DNA of 31,689 nucleotides from Chara braunii. Its lineage: Eukaryota; Streptophyta; Charophyceae; Charales; Characeae. This document shows, piece after piece, positions 1 to 10,440 of this stretch (positions are counted from its first letter, which is position 1; every line of letters starts with the position of its first letter). The stretch spans positions 2,902,887 through 2,934,575 of the forward strand of contig BFEA01000107.1 in NCBI GenBank assembly GCA_003427395.1. The letters are read 5' to 3'. The translations under genes were made by a program, and so were the position numbers. The notes under the pieces were generated by a model. That model did not search any database. It was not told the DNA's origin and saw only the letters and a program-made list of their open reading frames with translations.

Positions 1-575
1 TTGAACTCTTCTCCTTTGTGCATGTACTTCCATTACTCCAGTCTCCCATTGTCAAGTTCATGTTCCGGATCTTTACCTTGTTGATGTCTAATCATTGTGC
101 ATGTGCTTCCATTAGTCTAGTCTCCTATTGTCAAGTTGATGTTCTGGATCTTTACCTTATTGAACTCTTCTCCTTTGTGCATGTACTTCCANGCATGTGC
201 TTCCATTAGTCTAGTCTCCTATTGTCAAGTTGATGTTCTGGATCTTTACCTTATTGAACTCTTCTCCTTTGTGCATGTACTTCCATTTGTCTAGTCTCCT
301 ATTGTCAAGTTCATGTTTCGGAACTTTACTTTGTTGAACTCTTCTCCTTTGTGCATGTGCTTCCATTAGTTTAGTCTCCCATTGTCAAGTTCATGTTCAG
401 GATCTTTACCTTGTTAATGTTTAATTATTGTGCATGTGTTTTCCACTAGTCTAGTCTTCATTGTCAAGTTCATGTTCCGGTTTTTTTGCCTTGTTGAACT
501 CTTCTCCTTTGTGCATGTGCTTCCATTAGTCTAGTCTCTCGTTGTCAAGTTCATGTTTGATATAATCTTGTTTAA
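1..575. repeat. Minisatellite, ~80-bp unit, about 7 units
   Basis: Units begin with TTGAACTCTTCTCC or the variant TTGATGTCTAATC near 1, 80, 160, 254, 334, 413 and 493. Each continues with GTGCATGTGCTTCCATTAG, a TCTAGTCTCCTATTGTCAAG block and GATCTTTACC. Two unit types (ACTCTTC and TGTCTAAT) partly alternate, which suggests a higher-order repeat. A single N at 192 breaks one unit, so the copy number here is probably collapsed. The array runs off the left edge. No coding capacity is credible; open frames here reflect the repeat. Confidence 0.93.
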
Positions 576-738
576 ATAACCTTCTTCTCTATGAGCGTGT
601 GTTTTTCATCAAGTTAGTTTCTCGTTATCATGTTTGTATATAATATTCCAAGATATACCTAGTCAACCTTTTCTATAGGACGAGTGATCAGCGTTTGGTT
701 GCTACTAAGGGGTGATGACTTGAATAGGGCTAGATACT

Positions 739-895
739 TCCTTTCTCTTCCTCTCTCTCTCCTTCTCTCTCTATATCTCCTTTCCCGTCTTCTCTTTCTT
801 TCTCTCTCTTTCTCTCTCCCTTTTCTCCCCCACGCTTTCTCCTCTCCCTCTCTCTCTCTCATCGCCTTGCCCCCGCTTTCCCTTTCCCTCACTTG
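739..895. repeat. CT-rich low-complexity tract
   Basis: An almost pure pyrimidine tract of CTCTCT and TTTCTC runs. The open frames across it on both strands encode only Ser/Leu-rich or Arg/Glu-rich strings and should not be read as genes. Confidence 0.9.
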
Positions 896-1975
896 GCATA
901 TGACTAACCCTTCTCCCCTCACTTGGAAACATTGCCAGGGTACGGACAGTGACCGAAATCAGACCTCACTTGGTGGAGAAAGAGGATAATGGGAGGATAG
1001 TCGGTCCCTTGCGCCGCCAAGAAGGAAAAAGAAAGGACATTTGAAAAAGTAGGAGGAAGGCGGGATTCGGAAGGAAGCGTAAGTTGAGAGAGAGGTCAGT
1101 TTGACTCAACCATTTCCCCGACTGCATGAGTATGAGAAGAGAATGGGTTGATTGAGCATCAAGAGGGAACAAAGAGCAGTCAAAGGATTTGAAAAGATAG
1201 GCATGTGGGAAGGGCTGTGTGTTGACTCCCAACGGGGGATTGTATGGATTCTCTTGCTTGTGTGGAATTATGCAGGTGAGTGGTGGCTAGAAATGCCTTG
1301 AGCGGGATAGGGGCGAGAGGAACTGGGCACCGAGAGTGAAAGGGAAGAGGGACAAAGGGGCTATGGGACCCTTGACATAGAGTCAACCCATGGGAATGAC
1401 TTTTGTGCTTGAGGACTTGGAATGAAAATGAGAGTGCAATCATACCAAGGAAATTGTGATGTTATGTGTGCATGCATATGAGGACCCCGAAAGGACTAAG
1501 GGCCCTACTTCAATGAGGAAAACAGCAAATTGTGAAACCGATGGATGTGTAGAGGCGAGGGGGAGGACGGCTCCGTCACACCCCGATGACGCCAATAGTT
1601 ACATTGCTTAGGGAAATGGTGCGTGGCCTAAGGATGGCGCTTAGCCTACGCACAAGAGAAGAGAAACACCCAAAGAATCATTGGACTGCCTGCGTATTGG
1701 AAGGAGCAATTGCATGAGAACATCCCAAAGAATAAAAAAAATTAGTGTTGCGGAACGACCAGCGAGACTACCACCCGGCGTGAGGGCTGAGCTACATCCC
1801 CAATGTCAAAGCTCTCTCGCGCGATGGCCCGCCCCCATCCATCTCAAACCACTAGGTGGGGGTGACCTTGGGACGAATGGCCCGCGCCCTGAGCATGAGT
1901 GTCGCGGGCTGAGCCAACTGGGACCCGCAGTGGGGTCGACTAAGGCTCGAAAGTCTACCGGGGTGTGGCCCTAAA
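896..1975. other. No recognisable gene
   Basis: About 1.1 kb of mixed-composition sequence with only short open frames on both strands. I see no domain, RNA gene or repeat relationship to the rest of the window. It is purine-rich from 960 to 1450 and GC-richer from 1740 to 1975. It directly abuts the start of alignable long repeat copy A at 1976, so it could be diverged 5' sequence of that element or flanking DNA. Confidence 0.4.
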
Positions 1976-3309
1976 CCGTCTCCACAAAATCGGCAGAGTA
2001 CCCCTCCGTAGAACCTTCCACTCCGGGTCGATAACAGGGTCGGCTCCGAAAGCAACGAACCCCCGCCCCAGATGCTTCCTGGAGAGAGAACATGTGTCCA
2101 CTACAAGTAACTTTCAATTGTTCGCATATTTTCTAAGTTCAGGGTAACTTAAGCAAAGGGAAATCAAAAGGGATAAATAATGAGAATCATTTGGACAGGT
2201 ATGAACAGATAAGGTCATTCGGAATAGAGGCGGTCAATCCTTGAAAAAAGTTAAATTCATTATGCTTTGTTTTTCTTTCTGTTTTCAAATTTCCTTTTCT
2301 CACGGCACCCATCAATTATCCTTCAGAAATAGCAAGCAAGTTCACCCAACTCACTGACGAAAGGAAAATGGTAAGGAGGCGAAAATTCTCCGCCATTTTA
2401 TCAAATAACATTTTGTCTCACTTTTATACATAATCGTTTTATTCACCTGCACACTATGCAGACGATACAATCAAAAGAAGACAAGCAAAGTCCCACTACT
2501 CACGTCAGACTCACCTTTTTACTCATGCATGACGCCCACAACCCAACCCAACCTTTTCTCCTGAACATTCAAAGCAAAAGGGTCAAGCAATGTGTGGGTG
2601 CACACAGGTGTGAAGGGAGTCTGAGTCATCAACTGACCTTGAGTGAAGTGGTGCCGAAGAAGCGTCCTCACTTACTTAAGAAAGCCAACCAACAAGCTGT
2701 GTGTGCCACCGAAAGCTGTAGTGTCAAGGAAAATCCTGATCAAACCACCTTTCACTCGCACGCCTCATCCGCGGTAACCCAAGCGTGAAAATGGCCAGCC
2801 GCACGCGTTCCAGAAAAAAACACTCAATCTGGTACCACGTCAATGCCAACTGGTCCTAAGCGGTCCCAGATGGTCCTACGCGGCTCTAGGTGGTCCCACG
2901 CTGTCAAACACTTCGTCGAATGACCACTTAGTCGAAAACTGTTTCCGCCACACTTCTCAAAAAAATAAAACCGGTGTCGAATCCCGAAACCGCATGCGTC
3001 GAGACTGCCGCAAATGGCCATCCGCGTCCCACGTTAGTCCCAACTACAAAACGTTTATCTCATGTGCCACATAAAAAAATAAAAAAATAAACCCCTCCAG
3101 TCGCGCTCAGATTCCGTACCGTCGCATGCTGTCAACCGCCACCATGTCACGTTGCTGGTGCCGTACACACCAATGGTAGCAGACCTTCACCAAGAAAAGC
3201 AGACGCTGCGCCACAACAAAAAACCTTTCAGCGTCGTAAGAGAAAACCTACACTGCCGCGCCGCACGTCCCACCGTCGTGCCGCAACTCCACTGTCATGC
3301 CGAACTCTC

Positions 3310-3880
3310 GTCGAAAAATGGCAGCACGTCATCGCACCGTGCCCCGTAAGAAAAGAAAACGGCAGCGCTCCGCCGTATCGTATCACTATAAAAAAACCAG
3401 CAGCGCTTCGCCGTGTCGTACCATCATAAGAAAACGGCAGCGCTTTGCAGTGTCGTACCACCGTAAAAAAGACGGTGGCGCTTCGCTGCGCCGTACCACC
3501 GTAAAAAAAAACGGCAGCGCTTCGCCGTGTTGTACCACCGCAAAAAGACGGCGGCGCTTTGCCGTGCCGTACCACCGCAAAAAGACGGTGGCGCTTCGCA
3601 GTGCCGTACCACCATAAAAAAAAAACGGCAGCGTTTCGTCGTGCCGTACCACCGCAAAAAAGACGGCAGCGCTTCGCTGTGCCGAACCACTGTAAAAAAA
3701 AAAAAGGGCAGCGTTTAGTCGTGTCGTACCACCGCAAAAAAGACGGCGGCGCTTCGCTGTGCCATACCACCGTAAAAAAAATGGCAGCGCTTCGCCGCGA
3801 TGTATTACCGTGCCGTGAAAACGGCAGCGTCATTCTTCGAAACAAATTGTCGCTGATGTGCCGTGAAAACGGCAGCGTCA
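3310..3880. repeat. Internal tandem array of copy A, ~38-bp unit
   Basis: Roughly a dozen units of the form GTACCACCGCAAAAAAGACGG followed by CAGCGCTTCGCCGTGCC, 36-40 bp each, with variable A-run length. Long frames on both strands (for example a 217-codon frame on the minus strand) are repeat artefacts: the unit is not a multiple of three, and frame is kept only because A-runs vary. Copy B has an unrelated-looking 52-bp array in the matching place. Confidence 0.9.
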
Positions 3881-4654
3881 CCCCTCAGAATAAAGGTGTC
3901 ACGCCGATGCCGCGGTATTTCGGCAACATAACCCCACCACTTGTCGTGCTCCCCGTCACTGCTTGACACGCTCCGCTGCCGCTCCTCATCATGCTCCGCT
4001 GCCGCTCCTCACCACGTTGCCGCAGAGTCCCCCTAGAGACCAGCGTGCCAAGGTGGAGCAGAATGCTCCAGCCAAGGCTATGGCTGTCTCCACCTTCGCC
4101 GCACTCCTCCACAGTCCTCCAGCTTCGCCGAAAGTTGTCCTGCCTCCTCTCTTGCACTCCAGCAATGAGGCAAGTGTGTTTTCACACACTGGCAGCTAGA
4201 GGCAAGTGTGAGGCAGTTGGGGGACAGCTGCCTCTTTTGTAGTGGTTGAGGAGGGCAGCAGCAGCCTCAAATGCCCCCAGACAAAATTCGTCACTTGCCT
4301 GGGGCCGTTGATCTGAGCCAGATCAACGGACTGAGGCTGTCTCACCTCAGCCACACACTTAGGGTGGCAGTTGTACTCAAATGCCCCCTCATTTTATCCC
4401 TTTTCCCTGCACTCAGCCCTACACTTAGTGCAGGTTCAGCGGGAAAATGGTTGTTTCCAACCAAGTTCCCCTCACTGACCCTATAGTTCACAGCTCTAGC
4501 CTGAATGACTACATTCAGGCTAAATCTGCTTGAACTTGGTGCACGGCCGCGACCACGTTCGCAGCCGTGACTGTTCCTTTCTCTCCCCTCTCTACTTTTT
4601 CTCTTTTCTCCCCTGCCCTCCCCTGAAAACGGGGATGGCAGTAGTCAGATTGGG

Positions 4655-4745
4655 AGAGGTAGGGAAAAAACTCGTGAAAATGCACGAGTTCAAGTTCAAA
4701 TCCCGACAGGCTCAGGATGGGGTGCAAAACGTACCCCGACTTTGA
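4655..4745. repeat. tRNA-like hairpin and B-box block (copy A)
   Basis: A stem of ACTCGTG and CACGAGT is followed at once by TTCAAATCCC, which resembles an RNA polymerase III B box, then CAGGCTCA and GGGGTGCAAAA. The same block is in copy B near 11960-12035 with an 8-bp perfect stem. Conservation in both copies suggests a structured, possibly tRNA-derived, module rather than chance. Confidence 0.45.
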
Positions 4746-5542
4746 CCATTTTTAGAAAAATATTCACTTAATAAAAACATTGTAAAAATTTCATGCGCAT
4801 GGCCTAAGTGCCTGACTATCTATAGAAAAAATTGCAAGGTCAAAGAAAATGTTTGACGCCACCAAACAAATAGCGGCGCAAACTGGAAAATACAGTTTTT
4901 CAAAAAAAACTTAGATTCTGTTTTTTTATTTTCTTTTCTTTTTTTTTCTTTTTTTTTCTTTTTATTCTTTTCTTTTTCTTCTTCCCCCCCTTACAACGGG
5001 GAGGCAGCTGGCAGGTCGGGAGGAGCAGGTCCCCCTCTCTCCCATCCTCCCATCCCTCTCTCTCTCACTCTCCACTCAACTCCTTCAACCCCCTCTTGCT
5101 TTTCAACCCCCCCCCCTTCCATCCTGTGCCTGCATACAGCCTACGACCCCAGCCAGATTCAGACAAGGCTGGGGTGGTTCCCTCAGCAGTTGCTGAGGGA
5201 ACAGTTGCTCGTTTTCCCACGAGCAACTACAGGGTTTTCTTTCCCCTGCGGCAGCGTGCGCCCGCACACGGCTGCCAACAGTGCCAGGTTCGGGCGCATC
5301 GTTGGAAGTTGCAGCCCGTTTCCAAAAGTGAACAGGCGCAACTTCAACTGCGCCACGATAAGAAAGGAATGAGGGGGGGGGGATCTTTCAAAATAAGACA
5401 AAAAGAAAAAGAAAAATCTTAAACATTTTTTTTTTTTTTTTTAATACTAATAGTAAAAGTTGTTGACTCGTTGGCTTATGCCAATGGCTACAGCTACATT
5501 GCCCCCCCCCCCAACCTCATCTACGGGCGCCATGCTGTTATC

Positions 5543-5598
5543 CGCGCGGCCGTTTCGGTCGTGAGATCTGATAATCTCGCAATCAAAATCGACCGCGC
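5543..5598. repeat. Foldback hairpin conserved between copies A and B
   Basis: The arm GCGGCCGTTTCGGTCGTGAG pairs imperfectly with the downstream arm ending CGACCGCGC, around the core GAGATCTGATAATCTC. The matching hairpin in copy B is 12739-12792 (about 21 of 25 paired positions). The sequence is diverged but the fold is kept. Confidence 0.6.
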
Positions 5599-5624
5599 CT
5601 CACGTTCCTTTCCGGTGGGCTGTT

Positions 5625-5790
5625 CCAAAAGGAGCCAGCCCAGTACGATGCCTTCAGGTTCGATCCCAGTGTCTGTTGGGTGATAGCTTGATGCTATAAC
5701 CTACTGGGCTAGCTCCTATTCACGGAAGTTATACCCGCAACTCTTCTATTTGAAGAGTTGCTGCCCAGTAGGTCACCCAGCCGCGGGACT
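5625..5790. repeat. tRNA-like B-box region with nested inverted repeats (copy A)
   Basis: AGGTTCGATCCCAG at about 5658 matches the Pol III B box and sits in a T-arm-like stem. Around it are the complementary pairs GCCCAGTA / TACTGGGC and AACTCTTC / GAAGAGTT. In copy B the same block has GTTGGGCTCGATCCCAAC (near 12850), whose flanks pair perfectly. A clear A box is not visible. Confidence 0.4.
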
Positions 5791-6133
5791 AGGCAGACCC
5801 GAACTTCCTCACCTTGGCAAATGGCCGCCGCCCTGCCATCTAACCGGTTGAGGCTTAACCCAGTAAGCCCGATAAGCCACCCCTTTGGCCTACTCAGGCT
5901 CTGAATCGCGTGGCTGTCATCATTTTAAATAGGATATGAGTTAGACTTAGTATTCCAACGCCCGTACGCCCCTCCGTACTCGCCAAACACGGTTGATGAC
6001 CGACCGCACCGCCGCTATAGCATGCCGCAGGCGTTTGGACTTAAGCAAAAATTTAGTCTCGCAGTCATAGGTTTGTTCTGAATAAACTTTTGGCAGACGT
6101 CAGTCTTACTAAGTTCCTTAATTTAACAAAAAA

Positions 6134-6197
6134 GTCGGACAGCGTCCGACGTTTAAAATCCCCGGCAAATACCCTTGTCAGGGTATTTGCCCCGACA
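6134..6197. repeat. Terminal double stem-loop of copy A
   Basis: The first hairpin is GTCGGAC-AGC-GTCCGAC at 6134-6150 (7-bp stem). The second has perfect 12-bp arms, GGCAAATACCCT at 6164-6175 and AGGGTATTTGCC at 6180-6191, around a TGTC loop. CCGACA follows and ends at 6197. The same arrangement closes copy B (13418-13480), and the second hairpin closes the short member at 24880. Confidence 0.9.
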
Positions 6198-6240
6198 TCG
6201 TCTTTTACGAGAAAGGCGGAAACCGATGCGCTTGACAACG

Positions 6241-6745
6241 CGTTCACAACAGTTGTGGCGTCAGCGTCTGTTCAAGATTGACATGTGCGAGACTCTGATC
6301 GCTGCAGGAGATGATGTGCACAGGCAAATCGTTGAGGAGTTGTGCAACGAACACCAGGAGCTCTCGTAATTGGTCCAAGATGATCGGTCTCTTCCGTTCC
6401 AAACAAGATTCTCAATCACCTTCTGTGTCTGTCCCCCACACCTGAAGGATCAGCAGCTCGACCTCGTCATTAGGGACCCCCTCCACCTCGTTCAGTTCCT
6501 CCGACTGCTCGGACCAGCGAAACATAATTTGTACCAGGAAGAAACTGAGCGTGGTGTATGCCTCTAACCACTTCCCCCACTTTCTGTCCTCCACAATTGA
6601 TACTTGTATTGCTTGAATCTGAAAGGATAGATGCGAATGGACCAGGGACTGCCAGAAGAGAGGAAAGTCTGAAGGTAGGCTGAACCTGGAGAATCGATGT
6701 TAATTCATGACTGGGGGCGCGCAAAGGGGATAAGCTCTGGGAGGA
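6241..6745. other. Sequence between gypsy 3' coding part and copy A
   Basis: No clear domain is visible. Short minus-strand frames here (for example 6412-6594 and 6470-6724) may continue the gypsy downstream reading frame in other phases, but I cannot support a product. On position it should hold the 3' end of the gypsy element, but no LTR boundary could be identified. Confidence 0.35.
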
Positions 6746-7219
6746 CTATCTCCGGCTCGGTACAGAGCACCCGAATCTGATGCACGTCGATGTTGTACGT
6801 TTGAATGATCCGATTCCCTGGGCGTCTGAGCCTTTTCCGTCACGTGGCAGCCAATTCTTCTGCTCAAACCCGCAGTTGTTGGAATACTCTCGTATGAATA
6901 CCTTCTCGAGCGCGGCAAGATCCCCGCCAAAAGAGATGATCACCGTGAGGAGGAGGACTCTCATGGGAAAAAGTTGTTGAAAAGTCGATGCCTCGACCAA
7001 TATTCTCCCTTGATTCGTGGTTTGGGTGAATCGGAACTCAGTTGTCCCTTGTACTCTTGTCGTACCAAAGAACTGCATGGGCTGCGTCGAGGATGGTGCA
7101 CTTGCCGAATAAAACTTGAAGAGATTAAGAGAGAGAGAAACAAGGGATTCAGAATCCTCGCTATCCCACTCAGAGAACAGGGGCGAGTCAGGAGGTGAGG
7201 TAGGAGGGAAGGTAGGCAA
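6746..7219 (-). pseudogene. Downstream reading frame of gypsy element (ORF3 position)
   Basis: A 157-codon open frame follows directly on the integrase C-terminal part. It starts with a Pro/Ser/Asp-rich linker and has a hydrophobic stretch, MRVLLLTVIISFGG, around residues 86-99 that resembles a signal or membrane segment. Its place, after integrase and before the expected 3' LTR, is where some plant gypsy lineages such as Athila carry an extra, sometimes env-like, frame. I recognise no homologue. It could equally be a C-terminal extension of the integrase. That it stays open for 157 codons, while the integrase just upstream has stops, is a mild hint of a once-coding sequence. Confidence 0.4.
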
Positions 7220-7239
7220 CAGACAAAGATAGGATACGT

Positions 7240-8009
7240 GGCGGATAATTGGTTGTGTCGATCGACTGACCGAGACTTCGGGAGCGAATCACACCATGTT
7301 CACCCCGTTAGGACCAAGCTCGATAAATCGAAAGTTACCTACGAATCGTGGCGCCAGCTTCCCCTGACGGGCATATTTTCTCACCTATACGATGTCCCAT
7401 AACTTATATTGGGGTCGACGCCAAGCGTTTCTGTTCCTAGCCTCGTAGCTTCGGACCTATCGACCCTAGGCCAATTCAATCCTTCGTTGTTTTTTCCGAG
7501 ATAACCGAGGGAGGGCCCATTCCATCAATTATAAGTGTCATTTGGCTTTCTCCCTAGCCTTTGCCCTCATTGATCGTCACCCCAGTGTCGTTTCCTCCTT
7601 TAGGTTGAGTACAGAAACACAGGCCAGACTATTGGTCTGTTGGCGGAACGGGGATAGACCTGTGGAGTCGTGGGGTGTTCTCCGATGGATGGTTAGGATA
7701 TGATCAGCGATATCGGTCCACGGCCTCGTGTCTCAGGCCGCAATATTCCGCCACATTTTTTACAAGGTCATTTGATTGAGATATATGGGGTGCGGTGTTT
7801 CGAATGGAGACACCATGTACGACTATACTCTTCATAACTTCCCCCTGAAACTCTGCGCCATTGTTCGTTAAAATTTCCTCAGTATCCTGATGCGTTCTGA
7901 GGAAGTGATTGACCTATCGCACGATTTTCTTCGGCTGTCTCGTTTTACATGGGTAAGCCTCGATCCATTTAGAGAAATAGTATAGAAATACGAGTAGGAC
8001 AACAATATT
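7240..8009 (-). pseudogene. Gypsy integrase catalytic core and C-terminal part (broken)
   Basis: From about 8007 downwards the minus strand reads NIVVLLVF, then YFSKWIEAYP (the hallmark after the first catalytic Asp), a stop, and RTHQDTEEILTNNGAEFQGE, which corresponds to the family's LTDNGGEF block with the catalytic Asp replaced by Asn. It goes on through the NTAPHISQSND block (family TPYHPQSNG), a RPWTDIADHIL segment, TPHDSTGLSPF, and finally KYARQGKLAPRFVG (7380-7340), typical of the integrase C-terminal domain. At least two frame changes and several stops occur. The fragment begins exactly where the plus-strand insertion at 8011 starts, which separates it from its HHCC domain at 13484-13744. 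Confidence 0.88.
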
Positions 8010-9440
8010 CGTTGTCGAGCGCATCGGCCCCCGCCTTTTCTCGTGAAGAGGCGGGATTTCTCCCGGTCATGTCACGCAGGAGTTTAAATAAAACCAAAAT
8101 CAAGAGACAACTCAGAGACAACGCATAATTAACACCGCGAACCGCCGAGACGGGCGAGGTCGTGTCGTCCCTTCGCCGCTCTAGCCGGGTGCGCCAGCTG
8201 TACATCTCGCGGTCCCCTACGACAGGATAGGTTCCCGCGGGGCACAACTTGTTTCCCTAAGGGGTTGTCACCACCCTTAGGGCTGCATCCCTACCAAGCT
8301 ACTGACCCACGTGCGAAAGCTTTTACATACAATTGCAAAGGTAGGTCAGCCGAGAGCATTTGCTCGCTCACTGTAGTATAGGTACGTGCGGTTAAAACGC
8401 CTATTGAACCCGAACGTTGTTCGTCCATTTGGACGTCGATCTCCTAAGAACGAAACGTACGTTCGTCGACTAGGACGGTCTCAACCAAGCGTGAAACCGA
8501 TAACTCAATCCTAGTCCCTTTAGATACTAGTCAAAAGAAAATTATAACAATCACACATCGTTATACTAAAAGGAACCGTACTTAGTCGATAAGAATGTAT
8601 ATCCCATCTGAAATGATAATCGAAAGAATCAAAATCATCATTAGATACACAAGATCAAAATAAAACTCGACCACCCCGGGTCGAACTCCACAAAAATCAT
8701 ACAACCGCCAACGAGGAGTTGACTTTCGATAATAACATAGACGCACCTGACACGCTAGTCGGACGACCTTAGGTTTGACTTGATGAGATGCGCCGCCAAA
8801 GTTATTTATTTCACCTACTGTCGACCTAAGATTAGGCACGGGCACACTTATCTCCACACATGCCCAATCTTTTTGGATGACAGGCTGCTTCGCGGATGAT
8901 TCTTGATCAGTTGCATTGCTTGAAGTGCTGCATGCCTCTCACTCTCGGAAGTGGTCTGGGGTACTTCTCCTCCTCGCCCAAGCATAAGACTCGGATCTCG
9001 GACGTCAGGCCGTCTCCATCGAATCGGCAAAGTAACCCCCTGTAGAATGGTTCACTCTGGGTCGATAACAGGGTCGGTTCCTAAAGCAACGAACCCCGAC
9101 CCTAGATGCTTTCCTGAGAGAGAGGATGCATCCACTGCAAGTACATTTTCAGTTGTTCCCATCGTCTCTTGCCCAAGGTAACTCAAACGAAAAGAGTTTG
9201 AAAAGATAGAGAATGAGAACCATTTAGACAAATAAAAGTCATTCAGTCTTTGGGAAAAGACTACCTTTGTTTGACCTTATCTGCTTTATTTGAATCTAAT
9301 TCATTTTATTGGGCGCACAAAATGGACATTTTTCAGAACAACCAACCCCTTTTGGCATGCAGGCAGGTGAGAAGTAAAAAAAAGACGATCATTTTACCTC
9401 TTCTCAAATATGCATAATCAATCTCCTTTGCAAGCATTCT

Positions 9441-9565
9441 TCTACCTAGTACCTGCATACACAAAAACTTGGGTAGCACACCATACACGTATGCAGTGAG
9501 TACGCATACGTATTCCAGCGTACTCATACGAACCCAAAATCGCACGTACGTGTACATTAAAAAAA
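9441..9565 (-). repeat. CGTA/ACGT-rich satellite-like block, inverted partner of 10441-10545
   Basis: The reverse complement contains ACACGTACGTGCG, GGAATACG and CATACGTGTATGG, all of which recur on the plus strand at 10441-10545 (CACGTACGTG, GGAATACGTGTATGGGTG). The two blocks therefore form a long inverted pair around the poly(T) region. Confidence 0.6.
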
Positions 9566-10440
9566 AAAAAAAAAAAAAAAAATCGAAAAAATATAAAAAA
9601 CAAGTATGATGTGCTGAATAATGATACAAACAACATTTGCCCGGGAGTCATACCCGAATTCCCAACCAATTTTGATTTACAAAACCTTAAAAAAAACTTT
9701 AAAATAATAATAATAATAATAATAATAATAATCTATTTTTAAATAGTTTTTCAAATATTAGTGATAATATTACCTTTTTTTTAGTTTTTAACTGCGTAGC
9801 ACGACGAACGTGATCGCGCCCCTTCATGTTCGCGCGAACAGCTCGCGAACATGTTCGGGCGAACTTTTTTTTTTTTTTTTTTTTTTTTTTNTTTTTTTTT
9901 TTTTTTTTTTTTTTAAATGTTTTTTTGTTTTGGTTTTTAACTCATGATTGGCTACGAATTTGAACATAACTCCAAGGCAAAAGTTGCTTGTATTGTATGG
10001 TTTTTCAAATTTTTCCGAGACCTTTTTTTTTTTTTTTTTTTAATATGTTTAATGTTCACATTCGGAGGGTTTTGGACGCTTGTTCGCGTTCGGGCGAACA
10101 TGTTCGCGTTCGCCTCCGAACGCGAACACGGTGCTACGTAGGTTTTTAATTTCTTACTCGAGTCTGATTGGGAATTCAGGGATGTCTCCCAGGCAAAAGT
10201 TATTTGTATCATATTTTTGCATAACATATATTTGTTATAGAAGTTTGTTTTTATTTTTTCTGTTTTTTTTCTATTTTTTAAATTTTCTATTTCTATTTAT
10301 TTGTTTCTTATATCTTTGATTTTTCACTCGAGTCTCGTAAAGAATTTGGCAATGAGTCTCAGGCAAAAGTTGTTTGAAATATTATTTTGCATAACATACG
10401 TTTTTTCTGATTTTTTCAATGATTGTTTTTTTTTTTTTTA
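9553..10440. repeat. Cluster of four poly(T)-separated repeat units, one inverted
   Basis: Related cores occur at 9621-9670 (inverted), 9946-10000, 10165-10213 and 10328-10400. The core reads GATTGGGAATTCGGG, ATGTCTCCCAGGCAAAAG, TTGTTTGTATCAT, then TTTTGCATAACATA. Units are separated by T-runs of 12 to about 43 bases; the longest holds an N at 9891, a likely assembly uncertainty. Between units are GTTCGCG/CGCGAAC palindromes (9817-9866 and 10078-10130). It is internal to copy B and absent from copy A, so it was probably inserted or expanded later. Confidence 0.75.

Larger units (their letters stand above)
1976..6240 (+). mobile_element. Long noncoding repeat element, copy A
   Basis: This 4.26-kb stretch aligns in segments, in the same order and orientation, with 9009-13480 (copy B). 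Shared landmarks include CCGTCTCCA (1976/9009), GTCGATAACAGGGTCGG, an AACCTTTTCT..GAACATCCAAA block (near 2550/10640), GACCTTGAGTGAAGTGGTG (near 2636/10732), an ACTCGTGAAAAT..CACGAGTTC block (near 4670/11967), GGCGGCTGGCAGGTCGGGAGG-like sequence (near 4990/12290), and the terminal AAGTTCCTTAATTTAAC block (6110/13395). The right end has two stem-loops then CCGACA at 6197. After it, 6202-6239 is the reverse complement (about 33 of 38) of copy B's left end at 8011, so an inverted terminal repeat is possible. No open frame is shared between copies. It is probably a non-autonomous element: either a TIR transposon or a very long solo LTR/LARD. Confidence 0.75.

Noticed and set aside
659-989. Arg/Glu-rich and Ser/Leu-rich frames
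   Set aside because: Both are translations of the CT-rich tract.
3228-3881. 217-codon minus-strand frame with a repeated Thr/Arg/Phe pattern
   Set aside because: It is made of the 38-bp tandem array, whose unit is not a multiple of three; both strands are open across it. It is not a plausible repeat protein.
6134-6197. Terminal hairpin read as a Helitron 3' end
   Set aside because: Helitrons end in a hairpin followed by CTRR and insert between A and T. Here the end is CCGACA and the hairpin is directly adjacent; no TC start is seen at the left end.
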